This document shows positions 1-7,948 of a stretch of 64,000 nt of DNA, in pieces. Below the pieces are notes generated by a model. The model did not search any database and was not told the DNA's origin. It worked only from the letters and a program-made list of their open reading frames with translations. A program made the position numbers and the translations under genes. This DNA comes from Lachnospiraceae bacterium. GTDB taxonomy: Bacteria; Bacillota; Clostridia; Lachnospirales; Lachnospiraceae. Each line of letters begins with the position of its first letter. Positions within the stretch are counted from its first letter, which is position 1. The stretch lies in contig JAFUVF010000050.1 of the NCBI GenBank assembly GCA_017483735.1, positions 1-64,000 of the forward strand, given 5' to 3'.

Positions 1-12
1 TTCATTTCCCAT
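1..12 (-). CDS. Start of an unidentified gene running off the left edge
   Basis: Only four codons (M-G-N-E) are inside the window, read leftward from an ATG at 12. The start is supported by a full AAGGAGG ribosome binding site at 24-18 with a 5-base spacer. The neighbouring ATG at 16 hits a stop after four codons and is excluded. Nothing can be said about the product. Confidence 0.45.
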
Positions 13-209
13 ACATACCTCCTTGTTGCGGGAGCAATGTATGAGTTCCTTTCTCCCGCTTATTTTAATTGTTTGAATTTTAAGCAGGAAAAAGAATATT
101 TGACTCTTGAATTTTAGAATTCACTATATTTTCTGCTCATAGAAATAATAGCATTATCCAATGCTATTTTCAACAGAATTTTCAAAGTTTTGACTTCACA
201 TTTTGTAAA

Positions 210-245
210 ATAAGGGGTGGAGCTTTAATTCTCCAATCCCCTTAT
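210..245 (-). terminator. Probable intrinsic terminator of the surface-protein gene
   Basis: An imperfect inverted repeat (ATAAGGGG..TGGAG, loop, CTCCAATCCCCTTAT) lies about 35 bases past the stop of the gene ending at 280. On the minus strand it is followed by a T-rich stretch (TTATTTTAC). On the plus strand T-rich sequence also follows, so it could work both ways. The rest of 13-279 is AT-rich and shows no gene. Confidence 0.55.
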
Positions 246-279
246 CTTTCTTTTAATACTTAACCATTTTATGTATGCT

Positions 280-1026
280 TTACTCTTCCCTCTTCCCGTT
301 TATCCTCTCAATTCCTCCGAGGGCGAACCATACGATTCCGGTTCCGAAGAGCATTACCACAAGAGAAATCCAAATTGTCAAATTTGCATCCGCAGTCTTG
401 GGAGCCCTGTTTGCCGCTGTCTGCTGTCCTTCAATTGCATTTTCGGAATAAACAACCGCATACGCAGAGAACTTGTCCGTCATAAATGTGATAGTCGAAG
501 GATTGTCATCAATATCCGAAAGCACGTCGACATTGCCGGCATGGAGCCTCAATACCGAAAAGCTGTACTTATTTCCGTCAATTTTGTCCGGTGCCTTTAT
601 CGTAAATTTAATTTCATCCGACAGTTCATCCACATACCCTGCGGGGCTTCCGTTTGAATTCATGGACAGTATCGAAATTTCCATTACATTTGCTATCTTT
701 GCGCCCTTCTCATCCGCTACCGCTTTCATCATTTCCATAGCGGCATCACTTATGCTTCCGTCAATATGAAGTTCCGCATATTTTCCGGCGTCCACACCTC
801 CAAGCTTTTCCAGCGAGCCCGCATCTGACGATACTGTCATATCCATTCCGAAGGATGTTGTAAATCTGGAAATTCCCGGATTCGTTGTTACCTTTGCATT
901 GGAACCGGATACACTGTCTGCAGCCATTACCGGATAAAATCCCCGTGTATCGGCATTTCCAAATACTACCCCTGCCACAAGGGCAGCGGCAAAAGCCTTT
1001 GCTATCACAGTTTTATTGAGTTTCAT
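280..1026 (-). CDS. Secreted, C-terminally anchored surface protein of unknown function
   Basis: Exported protein of 248 aa. The start chosen is the ATG at 1026, with an AAGGATGGGG ribosome binding site, rather than the longer reading frame beginning at 1077. This gives a normal signal peptide (MKLNKTVIAKAFAAALVAGV). The middle is a beta-rich domain ending in TDKFSAYAVVY, a phrase typical of extracellular adhesin-like proteins of Lachnospiraceae. The C-terminus has an Ala/Thr linker, an APKTAD motif, a hydrophobic segment (about residues 216-236) and a basic tail RINGKREE. This resembles a sortase substrate, with PKTAD in place of the more usual PKTGD. Sortase attachment is inference; a plain C-terminal membrane anchor is the alternative. 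It stands alone and diverges from the AEC permease gene. Confidence 0.7.
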   Translation of the reverse strand: MKLNKTVIAKAFAAALVAGVVFGNADTRGFYPVMAADSVSGSNAKVTTNPGISRFTTSFGMDMTVSSDAGSLEKLGGVDAGKYAELHIDGSISDAAMEMMKAVADEKGAKIANVMEISILSMNSNGSPAGYVDELSDEIKFTIKAPDKIDGNKYSFSVLRLHAGNVDVLSDIDDNPSTITFMTDKFSAYAVVYSENAIEGQQTAANRAPKTADANLTIWISLVVMLFGTGIVWFALGGIERINGKREE

Positions 1027-1067
1027 ATTATTTTCCCCATCCTTTTTTAAAATTTGGTTGCAAAAAA

Positions 1068-1119
1068 ACATTATCACTTATTCTATAAATTTGCAAATAA
1101 ATTTAAAATATGATACTAT
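1068..1119. promoter_or_regulatory. Divergent promoters sharing a palindromic -35 (TTGCAA)
   Basis: TTGCAA at 1091-1096 reads the same on both strands. Rightward it is followed after exactly 17 bp by TACTAT (1114-1119), a good sigma-A promoter for the AEC permease. Leftward it can pair with GATAAT (1075-1070, 15-bp spacer) or TAATGT (1073-1068, 17-bp spacer) for the surface-protein gene. The rightward promoter is the more convincing. Confidence 0.5.
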
Positions 1120-1170
1120 TTCGCACGATAATATTTGTATGATTTAAATTTGCATAGGAGCTTGAACAAG

Positions 1171-2100
1171 ATGGATTTGGCAGTAATAACCCTCAATCAG
1201 GTAATCATACTTTTTGTCCTGATGGCGGTGGGTATAATATGTAACAGATTAAATATTTTGAATGCGGAAGCTAAGCGCATACTTTCGGGGCTTTTGATGA
1301 AGGTCATCGTCCCCTGTATGATAATAAATTCCTATGTGGCGGAATTTAATCTTGAGATCCTGCACAATCTCATTTTTACCTTTGTGCTGTCCTTCATACT
1401 CATTATGACGGGCTTTGTCATCACTTTTTTTGTCACGATAAGGATAAACAAGGATTCCAGAGATCTAATACGCTTTGCTACAATTTATTCCAACGCCGCC
1501 TTTATGGGATTTCCTCTGATACAGGCGCTCTTTGGAAGCAAGGGACTATTGTATGCAAGCGCCTATGTGACGGTATTTAATCTTTTGCTCTGGACACAGG
1601 GTGTGATAATGGTCAGCGGCTCCGCAAACCTTAAGCAATCCGCCAAAAATCTTCTCTCCACTCCTGTGCTCTTTGCGGTGGCATTGGGACTTATAATCTA
1701 CCTCTGCCGTATACCGATTCCCGCACTGATACTGAATCCATTGCAGCTCATAGGCAATATGAACACGCCAATATCAATGTTTATAACCGGAATGATAATA
1801 TCAGAAAATAAACTGCTTGAATTTATCAAAGACCCCTATGTATGGCTTGCCACGGTGCTCAGGCTCCTGATGATCCCCGTGATATGCTTTGTGCTTGCGT
1901 ATGCTTTGAAGCTGTCCGGCATGCATTCTCAGGTTGCTCTCCTTTTGGAGGCAGCTCCCTGTGCATCAATTACCTCCGTTTTTGCGGTGCAGTATCACAG
2001 AAACGAAAAGCTTGCGGCAGGCATGGTGGTCATCTCCACCCTGCTGTCAATAATTACCCTTCCTGTATGCGCATACATAATGACATTTTTAGTCAGGTAG
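1171..2100 (+). CDS. AEC (auxin efflux carrier) family permease
   Basis: Membrane transporter of 309 aa with about ten hydrophobic segments, beginning MDLAVITLNQVIILFVLMAV. The N-terminal repeat with ILSGLLMKVIVPCMIINSY and the C-terminal repeat with LEAAPCASITSVFAVQY are typical of the AEC family, which exports or exchanges small organic acids such as malate. The substrate cannot be read from sequence. The start is the ATG at 1171, with AGGAG 10 bases upstream; an earlier in-frame start at 1135 lacks a ribosome binding site. Its 3' end overlaps the convergent aminopeptidase gene by 8 bp. Confidence 0.85.
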   Translation: MDLAVITLNQVIILFVLMAVGIICNRLNILNAEAKRILSGLLMKVIVPCMIINSYVAEFNLEILHNLIFTFVLSFILIMTGFVITFFVTIRINKDSRDLIRFATIYSNAAFMGFPLIQALFGSKGLLYASAYVTVFNLLLWTQGVIMVSGSANLKQSAKNLLSTPVLFAVALGLIIYLCRIPIPALILNPLQLIGNMNTPISMFITGMIISENKLLEFIKDPYVWLATVLRLLMIPVICFVLAYALKLSGMHSQVALLLEAAPCASITSVFAVQYHRNEKLAAGMVVISTLLSIITLPVCAYIMTFLVR

Positions 2101-3913
2101 GCTCTGCGCACATACATTCATTTTTCAGCCAGCTTCTTTCATCCTCTGACAGAAACGGCGAAAGCTTTTCATAGACCTTTCTTTGATATTCCAGAATATA
2201 TTCATATCCTGATTCTGTCATATATTCCTTTTTTACTGCTCTCATATCCACAGGCACCCATGTGAGGGTCTTAAATTTGAGAAATTCTCCGTACTCGTTT
2301 TCCGCATCGGCTTCGCACACCATTACATTTTCAAGCCTGATTCCGTATTTGCCTTCGATATAAACTCCCGGCTCATTCGTTATATCCATTCCCGGCAGGA
2401 ATTCTGCTTCCTCCATTTCCCTGTTAAACTTCCAACGCATGCTCTGTGGACCTTCATGCACATTTAATATATATCCGACACCGTGTCCGGTGCCGCATTT
2501 ATAGTCTATTCCCTTATCCCAAAGAGGCTTTCTCGCAAGTATATCAAGATTTCTTCCTGTGCAGCCCTTTAGAAACCTCGCATGGGTAAGCTGCATAAAG
2601 CCCTCCGCCACAAGGGAATAATCTCTCTTCTCTTCATCCGAAAGCTCTCCCAGAACGATTGTCCTCGTGACATCCGTTGTTCCGCCGAAATACTGCGCCC
2701 CCGAGTCCACCAGGAGCATTCCCTTATCGGAAAGTGTACTGTAGGAATCCTTTGTCGCCTCATAATGCATCATTGCCGCATTAGCTCCGTATGCGGATAT
2801 GGTAGGGAAGGACAGCCCCAGAAATTCCGGAATTTCCCTTCTAAACTCCTCCAGCTTATCCGCTGCAGATATCTCCGTAATCTGAAGCTTCCCGATATTT
2901 TGCTTTAGCCAATATATGAATTTTGTGAGTGCGACGGAATCCTTCAAAAATATTTCTTCCATATTCCGAAGCTCAATTTCATTTTTGACAGCCTTCATAG
3001 CTGTGGTGGGATTCTTGCCTTCAATTACTTCAAGGCTTTCATTTGCAATACTGTAAATATGATAGTTGGTATTCTTTATGTCTAAAAGAATTTTTTCTTC
3101 GGAAGCTGAATTTCCTGCTTTACCCTTCAGAAACTCTCCCGCTTCCACATATTCCCTAAGCTCAACATCATTATCAGAAAAATATTTTTTATCCTCCTCT
3201 TTGAGCACATCCTTTTGTATAAAGAGTACCGCTTTATCCTTATTTACATAGGTATAGCTCATTGCGACGGGATTGCAGTATACATCCCACCCTCTGATAT
3301 TATAGAGCCACATTATATCGTCGAGCTTTGATATGAAAATGGAATCTGCGCCCTCCCCGGAGAGCTTTTCCCTAAGGTCACAAAGCTTTTTTCTTACACT
3401 TCTTCCTGAGATTTCATCAGATAAAACATAGATTTCGCCCTTTGGAAACGGCGCTCTCTCCTCCATCAGGCTCCCCGCCACATCCTCATCGCATTTGAGT
3501 GTGACCTTTGTTTCTTTTAGCTTTTTTTCCAAAAGCTCCTTTACTTCAAAGGCTGACATTACCCTTGCGTCAAAGCCCAGAGTCTCCCCGTCCTTAATAT
3601 GCTCCTTCAAAAAATCATTGATTTTGGGAACACCTTTATTTCCGAGCTTAAAAAGCTCTACACCGCTTCCCGAAAGCTCCTTTTGCGCCTGTATGAAATA
3701 TCTTCCGTCAGTCCAAAGTCCCGCAAAAGCCTTTGAAACTATAAGCGTTCCGTTAGAGCCTGTAAAGCCGGAATAATATTCCCGCACATTAAAATAATTG
3801 CTTACATACTCCGAATTATGAAAGTCCGCCGTGGGAATTATGTACCAGTCAATTCCCTTTTTTACAAGCTCTCCCCGTAATCCTTCTATGCGTTCCTTAT
3901 GTATTCTGCTCAT
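2093..3913 (-). CDS. pepP: Xaa-Pro aminopeptidase (aminopeptidase P, M24B)
   Basis: Cytosolic metalloprotease of 606 aa that removes the N-terminal residue from X-Pro peptides. It has the long three-domain form: two creatinase-type N-terminal domains (residues about 1-310), then a pita-bread catalytic domain (about 315-540) and a C-terminal extension. The five metal ligands are visible: Asp in LLVDSGAQY, Asp in GGTTDVTRT, His in GHGVGYILNVHEGP, Glu in TNEPGVYIEG and Glu in GIRLENVMV. It is the last gene of the cyclo-ligase/threonine synthase operon. Its ATG overlaps the deoC stop (TAATG), so translation is probably coupled. Confidence 0.93.
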   Translation of the reverse strand: MSRIHKERIEGLRGELVKKGIDWYIIPTADFHNSEYVSNYFNVREYYSGFTGSNGTLIVSKAFAGLWTDGRYFIQAQKELSGSGVELFKLGNKGVPKINDFLKEHIKDGETLGFDARVMSAFEVKELLEKKLKETKVTLKCDEDVAGSLMEERAPFPKGEIYVLSDEISGRSVRKKLCDLREKLSGEGADSIFISKLDDIMWLYNIRGWDVYCNPVAMSYTYVNKDKAVLFIQKDVLKEEDKKYFSDNDVELREYVEAGEFLKGKAGNSASEEKILLDIKNTNYHIYSIANESLEVIEGKNPTTAMKAVKNEIELRNMEEIFLKDSVALTKFIYWLKQNIGKLQITEISAADKLEEFRREIPEFLGLSFPTISAYGANAAMMHYEATKDSYSTLSDKGMLLVDSGAQYFGGTTDVTRTIVLGELSDEEKRDYSLVAEGFMQLTHARFLKGCTGRNLDILARKPLWDKGIDYKCGTGHGVGYILNVHEGPQSMRWKFNREMEEAEFLPGMDITNEPGVYIEGKYGIRLENVMVCEADAENEYGEFLKFKTLTWVPVDMRAVKKEYMTESGYEYILEYQRKVYEKLSPFLSEDERSWLKNECMCAEPT

Positions 3914-4554
3914 TACTTAAGAAGCTCCACAACCTTCGACGTTCCGATCCTGTCGCACCCAAGCTCTAAAAACATCTCTGCGTCCTCCACAGTGGATATG
4001 CCTCCCGCAGCCTTTATCTTTACATCCCTTCCGATATGCTCTTTAAATAGCTCAATATCCTCCTTTGTGGCACCGCCGGTACCGAAGCCCGTGGAGGTCT
4101 TTATATAATTTGCCCCGGCTCTTGTCACCACCTCGCAGAGCTTGATCTTCTCCTCCCTTGTGAGATAGCAGGTCTCTATTATAACCTTTAGGATATGTCC
4201 GTGACAGAAATCCTTCAAAAGCCAGATTTCATTTTCAACCTTGGTATAGTTTCCGTTCTTCACATCAGAAATATTTACCACCATATCAATCTCGTCAGCG
4301 CCCTCCATAAGCGCCTGACGCACCTCTTCGAGCTTCGCCGTTGCGTCGGAATAGCCGAGAGGGAAGCCCACAACCGTGCATATGCGTAATTTTTTGTAGG
4401 TCTGCCTGACCCTCTTTACATAGGTGGGCGGAATGCATACGCAGGCGCAGTTATATTCTATCGCCTCCTCGCATAGCCTCTGAATATCCTCCCATGTCGC
4501 ATAGGGCTTAAGATTCGTATGGTCAATATGCGCCAAAATCTCGTTTCTGTTCAT
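3913..4554 (-). CDS. deoC: Deoxyribose-phosphate aldolase
   Basis: Class I aldolase of 213 aa that splits 2-deoxyribose 5-phosphate into glyceraldehyde 3-phosphate and acetaldehyde in deoxynucleoside salvage. A TIM-barrel enzyme of normal length, with an early DHTNLKPYAT segment, the Schiff-base lysine in ANYIKTSTGFGTGGAT and the second conserved lysine in KIKAAGGIS. The ATG follows an AAGGAGATATT ribosome binding site in the 9-base gap after threonine synthase. It overlaps the aminopeptidase start by one base. No other deo genes are adjacent, so the grouping with amino-acid genes is positional only. Confidence 0.95.
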   Translation of the reverse strand: MNRNEILAHIDHTNLKPYATWEDIQRLCEEAIEYNCACVCIPPTYVKRVRQTYKKLRICTVVGFPLGYSDATAKLEEVRQALMEGADEIDMVVNISDVKNGNYTKVENEIWLLKDFCHGHILKVIIETCYLTREEKIKLCEVVTRAGANYIKTSTGFGTGGATKEDIELFKEHIGRDVKIKAAGGISTVEDAEMFLELGCDRIGTSKVVELLK

Positions 4555-4563
4555 AATATCTCC

Positions 4564-6054
4564 TTACCTTAAAAACTCCGTAACCTTATCCTTCATCTCT
4601 GAAATCTCGCACTGAATATCATGTCTTACGGGAGCGGTGCGTATCTCCTCGATTGCCGCAGGAACCTCCACATTTGCAAGCTTAGAGAGCTCATCCACAA
4701 GCTCAAAATCGGAAAGCCTGTCATACCTTGCCTTATCTATGGCATTCATCACGCTTCTGGTAAATTTGAAGGGACTTGCCGTTGAGGCGATGACCGCAGG
4801 TGTCTTATCGCCTGTTTCCTTTACATATTTTCCGTATACTGCGCTTGCCACAGCGGTATGGGTATCTATCACATAGCCGCAGGCTTCATAAAGCCTCTTT
4901 ATTTCTGCTGCGGTCTCCTCCTCGTCTGCGTAATTTCCGTAGAAATCAGAGAGACCCTTTCTCATATCCTCCGTAATCTCATACCTTCCGCTTCCCGATA
5001 AAGCCTCCATAAGCGCCTTGTTCTTATCCGCATCATCCCCTGCAATGTGATAGATAAGCCTCTCTAGATTGCTTGAAATGAGTATATCCATTGAAGGGGA
5101 GCTTGTGAGCTTGAACTCCCTGTTCCTGTCGTATACGCCGCTTTCAAAGAAATCAAATAGCACCTTATTTTCGTTGGAGGCGCAGATCAGCTTATTTATG
5201 GGAAGTCCCATCTGCTTTGCATAATATGCGGCGAGGATATTTCCGAAATTTCCCGTGGGAACCACCACGTTTATTTTGTCCCCGTCCTTAATTTTTTCCT
5301 CCCTTAAAAGTGTGACATATGCATACACATAATAGCATATCTGGGGCACCAGTCTCCCCACATTTATGGAGTTTGCGGAGGAAAACTGAAAGCCCTTTTT
5401 ATCTAGCTCCTTTTCAAGCTCCTTGTCCGAAAAGAGCTTCTTTACCCCTGTCTGCGCATCATCAAAATTGCCGTGGATGCCTATGACCCTTGTGTTGTCC
5501 CCTGTCTGGGTTACCATCTGCTTTTCCTGTATGGGAGATACTCCGTTCTTCGGATAAAATACCATTATCCTGGTTCCCTTTACATCAGCAAAGCCCGCAA
5601 GCGCAGCCTTTCCCGTATCTCCCGAAGTGGCGGTAAGTATCACTATCTCATTCTTTACATTGTTCTTCCTTGCGCTGGTTATGAGCAAATGCGGCAGTAT
5701 GGACAATGCCATATCCTTGAAGGCTATGGTCTTTCCGTGGAAAAGCTCCAGATAATACGCTCCACAGGCTTCAGTCAGGGGCGCTATGGCTTCCGTGTCG
5801 AACTTTTCGTCATATGCGTTGTTTATGCAGGCTTTTAGCTCATCCTCTGTAAAGTCCGAGAGCATAAGCTTCATAACCTCATAAGCCACTTCCCTGTAGT
5901 TCATTTTTGCAAGCTCCGAAAGGCTCTTGTCAAGTGCGGGAATATGATCCGGCACAAAAAGCCCCCCGTCCTCTGAAAGTCCCTTTAGTATTGCCTCGGA
6001 GGCCTTTACCTGTATTCCCTTTGTTCTGGTTGAATTGTATAATACTGCCGACAT
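4564..6054 (-). CDS. thrC: Threonine synthase
   Basis: PLP enzyme of 496 aa converting O-phosphohomoserine to threonine. The N-terminus has the family motif STRTKGIQVKASEAILKGL; the PLP lysine sits in GKTIAFKDMALSI; the phosphate-binding loop is TATSGDTGKAALAGF. Length fits the long class also found in E. coli and yeast. The ATG has an AAAGGAG site 6 bases upstream. It is the third gene of the five-gene minus-strand operon, 25 bases after the ion channel gene. No T-box or leader attenuator is seen in front of it. Confidence 0.95.
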   Translation of the reverse strand: MSAVLYNSTRTKGIQVKASEAILKGLSEDGGLFVPDHIPALDKSLSELAKMNYREVAYEVMKLMLSDFTEDELKACINNAYDEKFDTEAIAPLTEACGAYYLELFHGKTIAFKDMALSILPHLLITSARKNNVKNEIVILTATSGDTGKAALAGFADVKGTRIMVFYPKNGVSPIQEKQMVTQTGDNTRVIGIHGNFDDAQTGVKKLFSDKELEKELDKKGFQFSSANSINVGRLVPQICYYVYAYVTLLREEKIKDGDKINVVVPTGNFGNILAAYYAKQMGLPINKLICASNENKVLFDFFESGVYDRNREFKLTSSPSMDILISSNLERLIYHIAGDDADKNKALMEALSGSGRYEITEDMRKGLSDFYGNYADEEETAAEIKRLYEACGYVIDTHTAVASAVYGKYVKETGDKTPAVIASTASPFKFTRSVMNAIDKARYDRLSDFELVDELSKLANVEVPAAIEEIRTAPVRHDIQCEISEMKDKVTEFLR

Positions 6055-6079
6055 TTTGGTTCTCCTTTATTTATCAAGC

Positions 6080-7267
6080 TTATTTGCTTTCAGTTTCTCC
6101 GCTGTGGTAAATATACACGGTATCATTTTTCTTAAGCACGAGCTTCCCCTTGGGGATTATGGTGCGGTCATTTCTGCGTATCATTATTATAACAGACTTT
6201 CTCGATATGTCTATATCGGAAATCGCCTTGTTATTCCATGGATGATTCTCCTTTAACACGATTTCCTTAAGCTCGATATGCTCATGTCCCTTAGTCGCCT
6301 CGGAGCCTATTATGATGGCATCCTGCGGCTGTATGACGGTTTCCCCTTTGGGAATTATCGTCTGCTTGCCCCTTATTATCACAGCTATTATCGTATTGTG
6401 CGGAAGACCTAAATCCTTTATCCGCTTGCCGTTCCAGATATCGTCCTCTCCAATCTCTATTCTGATAAAGCTTATGTTCATTTCCTCCGCATAATCGCCA
6501 AGACGCTTAAGCCTCGAATACTGCTCCACGAAGCCTGCGGATATGATACCTGTAGGGATCGCAACGACTCCCACGCCCAGAAAGCTTAAGAAAATCCCAA
6601 CCACCTTACCCGCCGTGGTAATGGGATATATATCCCCGTAGCCCACGGTAAGAAGCGTCGATGTCGCCCACCAGATTCCGGAGAAGGCATTTTCGAATAC
6701 CTCCGGCTGCGCCTCATGCTCCAGACTGTACATACAGAGGCTTGATGCCAGCATCAAAACCGCAATCACAAATATGGAGGCTCCAAGCTGTGAGCTCTTG
6801 CTTGCAATTACTTCTATTATTACATTCAGGGAATCATAATATGCATTTATCCTGAATAGCCTTAATATCCTCGCCACTCTGAACATTCTGAACACTGCCG
6901 TTCCGGTCGGGAAAAATACCGGCAGGTAGAAGGGTAAAAATGACAGCAAATCTATTATTCCCATAAGCGAAAAGACATATCTTAAGCCTGCCCTAACGCC
7001 CTTAAATTTGGGATATTCCAATGGCGCCGTAATAAGACGCAAAAAATAGTCTATCGCAAAGATTGCAACGGTAATTTTTTCCGTCAGGGAAAATATTCCC
7101 CCAAAGCGCAGATTGAGGGAATCAAAGGTATTCAATACGCTTACCAAAAGATTCAATATGAGCGCCAGAGTGCTTATGACATCATATGCCTGATTTACAG
7201 GCTCTCCCACGACACCCACAGACACCATATCATATAATCTTTTTTGTATTGTTTTCCAGTTTTTCAT
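6080..7267 (-). CDS. Kv-type potassium channel with two C-terminal TrkA-C domains
   Basis: Ion channel of 395 aa. It has six transmembrane segments, a positively charged S4 (RMFRVARILRLFR, about 125-137), a pore loop with the selectivity filter TVGYGD (about 207-212), and S6 running into VEQYSRLKR. The cytosolic tail (about 250-390) has two RCK-C/TrkA-C-like domains with repeated phrases (IRGKQTIIPKGETVIQPQDA and IRRNDRTIIPKGKLVLKKND). Such domains bind small ligands and gate the pore, but the ligand cannot be told. The start is the ATG at 7267; the ribosome binding site is weak (GGAGAAG well upstream), which suggests coupling to the gene before it, whose stop is 5 bases away. Confidence 0.88.
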   Translation of the reverse strand: MKNWKTIQKRLYDMVSVGVVGEPVNQAYDVISTLALILNLLVSVLNTFDSLNLRFGGIFSLTEKITVAIFAIDYFLRLITAPLEYPKFKGVRAGLRYVFSLMGIIDLLSFLPFYLPVFFPTGTAVFRMFRVARILRLFRINAYYDSLNVIIEVIASKSSQLGASIFVIAVLMLASSLCMYSLEHEAQPEVFENAFSGIWWATSTLLTVGYGDIYPITTAGKVVGIFLSFLGVGVVAIPTGIISAGFVEQYSRLKRLGDYAEEMNISFIRIEIGEDDIWNGKRIKDLGLPHNTIIAVIIRGKQTIIPKGETVIQPQDAIIIGSEATKGHEHIELKEIVLKENHPWNNKAISDIDISRKSVIIMIRRNDRTIIPKGKLVLKKNDTVYIYHSGETESK

Positions 7268-7272
7268 ATCAT

Positions 7273-7884
7273 TTATATTATCCGCTTCTCCGTAATGATT
7301 TTATCGGGCTTACAGTCAAATTCATCCGCAATGATCTTCGGTATGATCTGCATTTCATATGCTGCTGCGATTTTTGCAATCCTGTGTGAAGCATTTTTTT
7401 TATCCGCCATGCCAAAAAGCCCTTCCAAAAATCTGTCGTAATAGCCTCCGCCGTAGCCTATGCGGTTTCTTTCTTCATCAAATGCGACTCCCGGCATAAT
7501 GATTATTATTTTCTGCTCATTTTTAATAAATTTTTCTTCGTCAAATATATCTCCGCATAGAGGCTCCTTAATTCCGAAGCGGCTCCTTGTAAGCTCGCTT
7601 TCCTTACCCAAAAAGCTTTTGAACACCATTTCTCTGCCATTATGGGTAACCGGCAGAAACACAGCCCTCCCCTTATCCAAGGCATCCGAAATAATTATAT
7701 CCGTGCAGACCTCATTGTTTGCGCTCATATATGAAAGCATTACATCCGCCGCCTGATATTCCGGAAGCTCCATTATCCTTTTGCAGATAGCGCCGGATTT
7801 TTCTGATACCTCAGCTTTTAAAAGCTCTTTCCTCAAAGCCAGATATTTTTTTCTAAGTGCCTTTTTGTCCGCAAAATCATCCAT
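7273..7884 (-). CDS. fau: 5-formyltetrahydrofolate cyclo-ligase
   Basis: Enzyme of 203 aa that converts 5-formyl-THF to 5,10-methenyl-THF with ATP. Key family pieces are ADKKALRKKYLALRKEL near the N-terminus, GVAFDEERNRIGYGGGYYDRFL (residues about 146-167) and a basic C-terminus. The frame is open to a TTG at 7920, but that TTG is part of the -35 box. The ATG at 7884 gives the normal family length. No Shine-Dalgarno sequence precedes this ATG, and the promoter places the transcript start at about 7885, so the message should be leaderless. First gene of the five-gene operon. Confidence 0.9.
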   Translation of the reverse strand: MDDFADKKALRKKYLALRKELLKAEVSEKSGAICKRIMELPEYQAADVMLSYMSANNEVCTDIIISDALDKGRAVFLPVTHNGREMVFKSFLGKESELTRSRFGIKEPLCGDIFDEEKFIKNEQKIIIIMPGVAFDEERNRIGYGGGYYDRFLEGLFGMADKKNASHRIAKIAAAYEMQIIPKIIADEFDCKPDKIITEKRII

Positions 7885-7891
7885 AAAAGGA

Positions 7892-7942
7892 ATTATCACA
7901 ATATTTATCAATCTTGTCAAGTGCCTTAAGGCTTGCTATATT
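7892..7942. promoter_or_regulatory. Overlapping divergent promoters using one shared -35 element
   Basis: The heptamer TTGTCAA at 7914-7920 serves both strands. Leftward: TTGACA (7920-7915), 17-bp spacer, GATAAT (7897-7892). Rightward: TTGTCA (7914-7919), 17-bp spacer, TATATT (7937-7942). Expected start sites fall at about 7885 on the minus strand and about 7949 on the plus strand, at or within one base of the two ATG codons. RNA polymerase could occupy only one side at a time. Confidence 0.75.
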
Positions 7943-7948
7943 ATAGCT

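Noticed and set aside
6055..6079. T-box or other leader in front of threonine synthase
   Set aside because: The gap to the preceding gene is only 25 bases and holds just a ribosome binding site.
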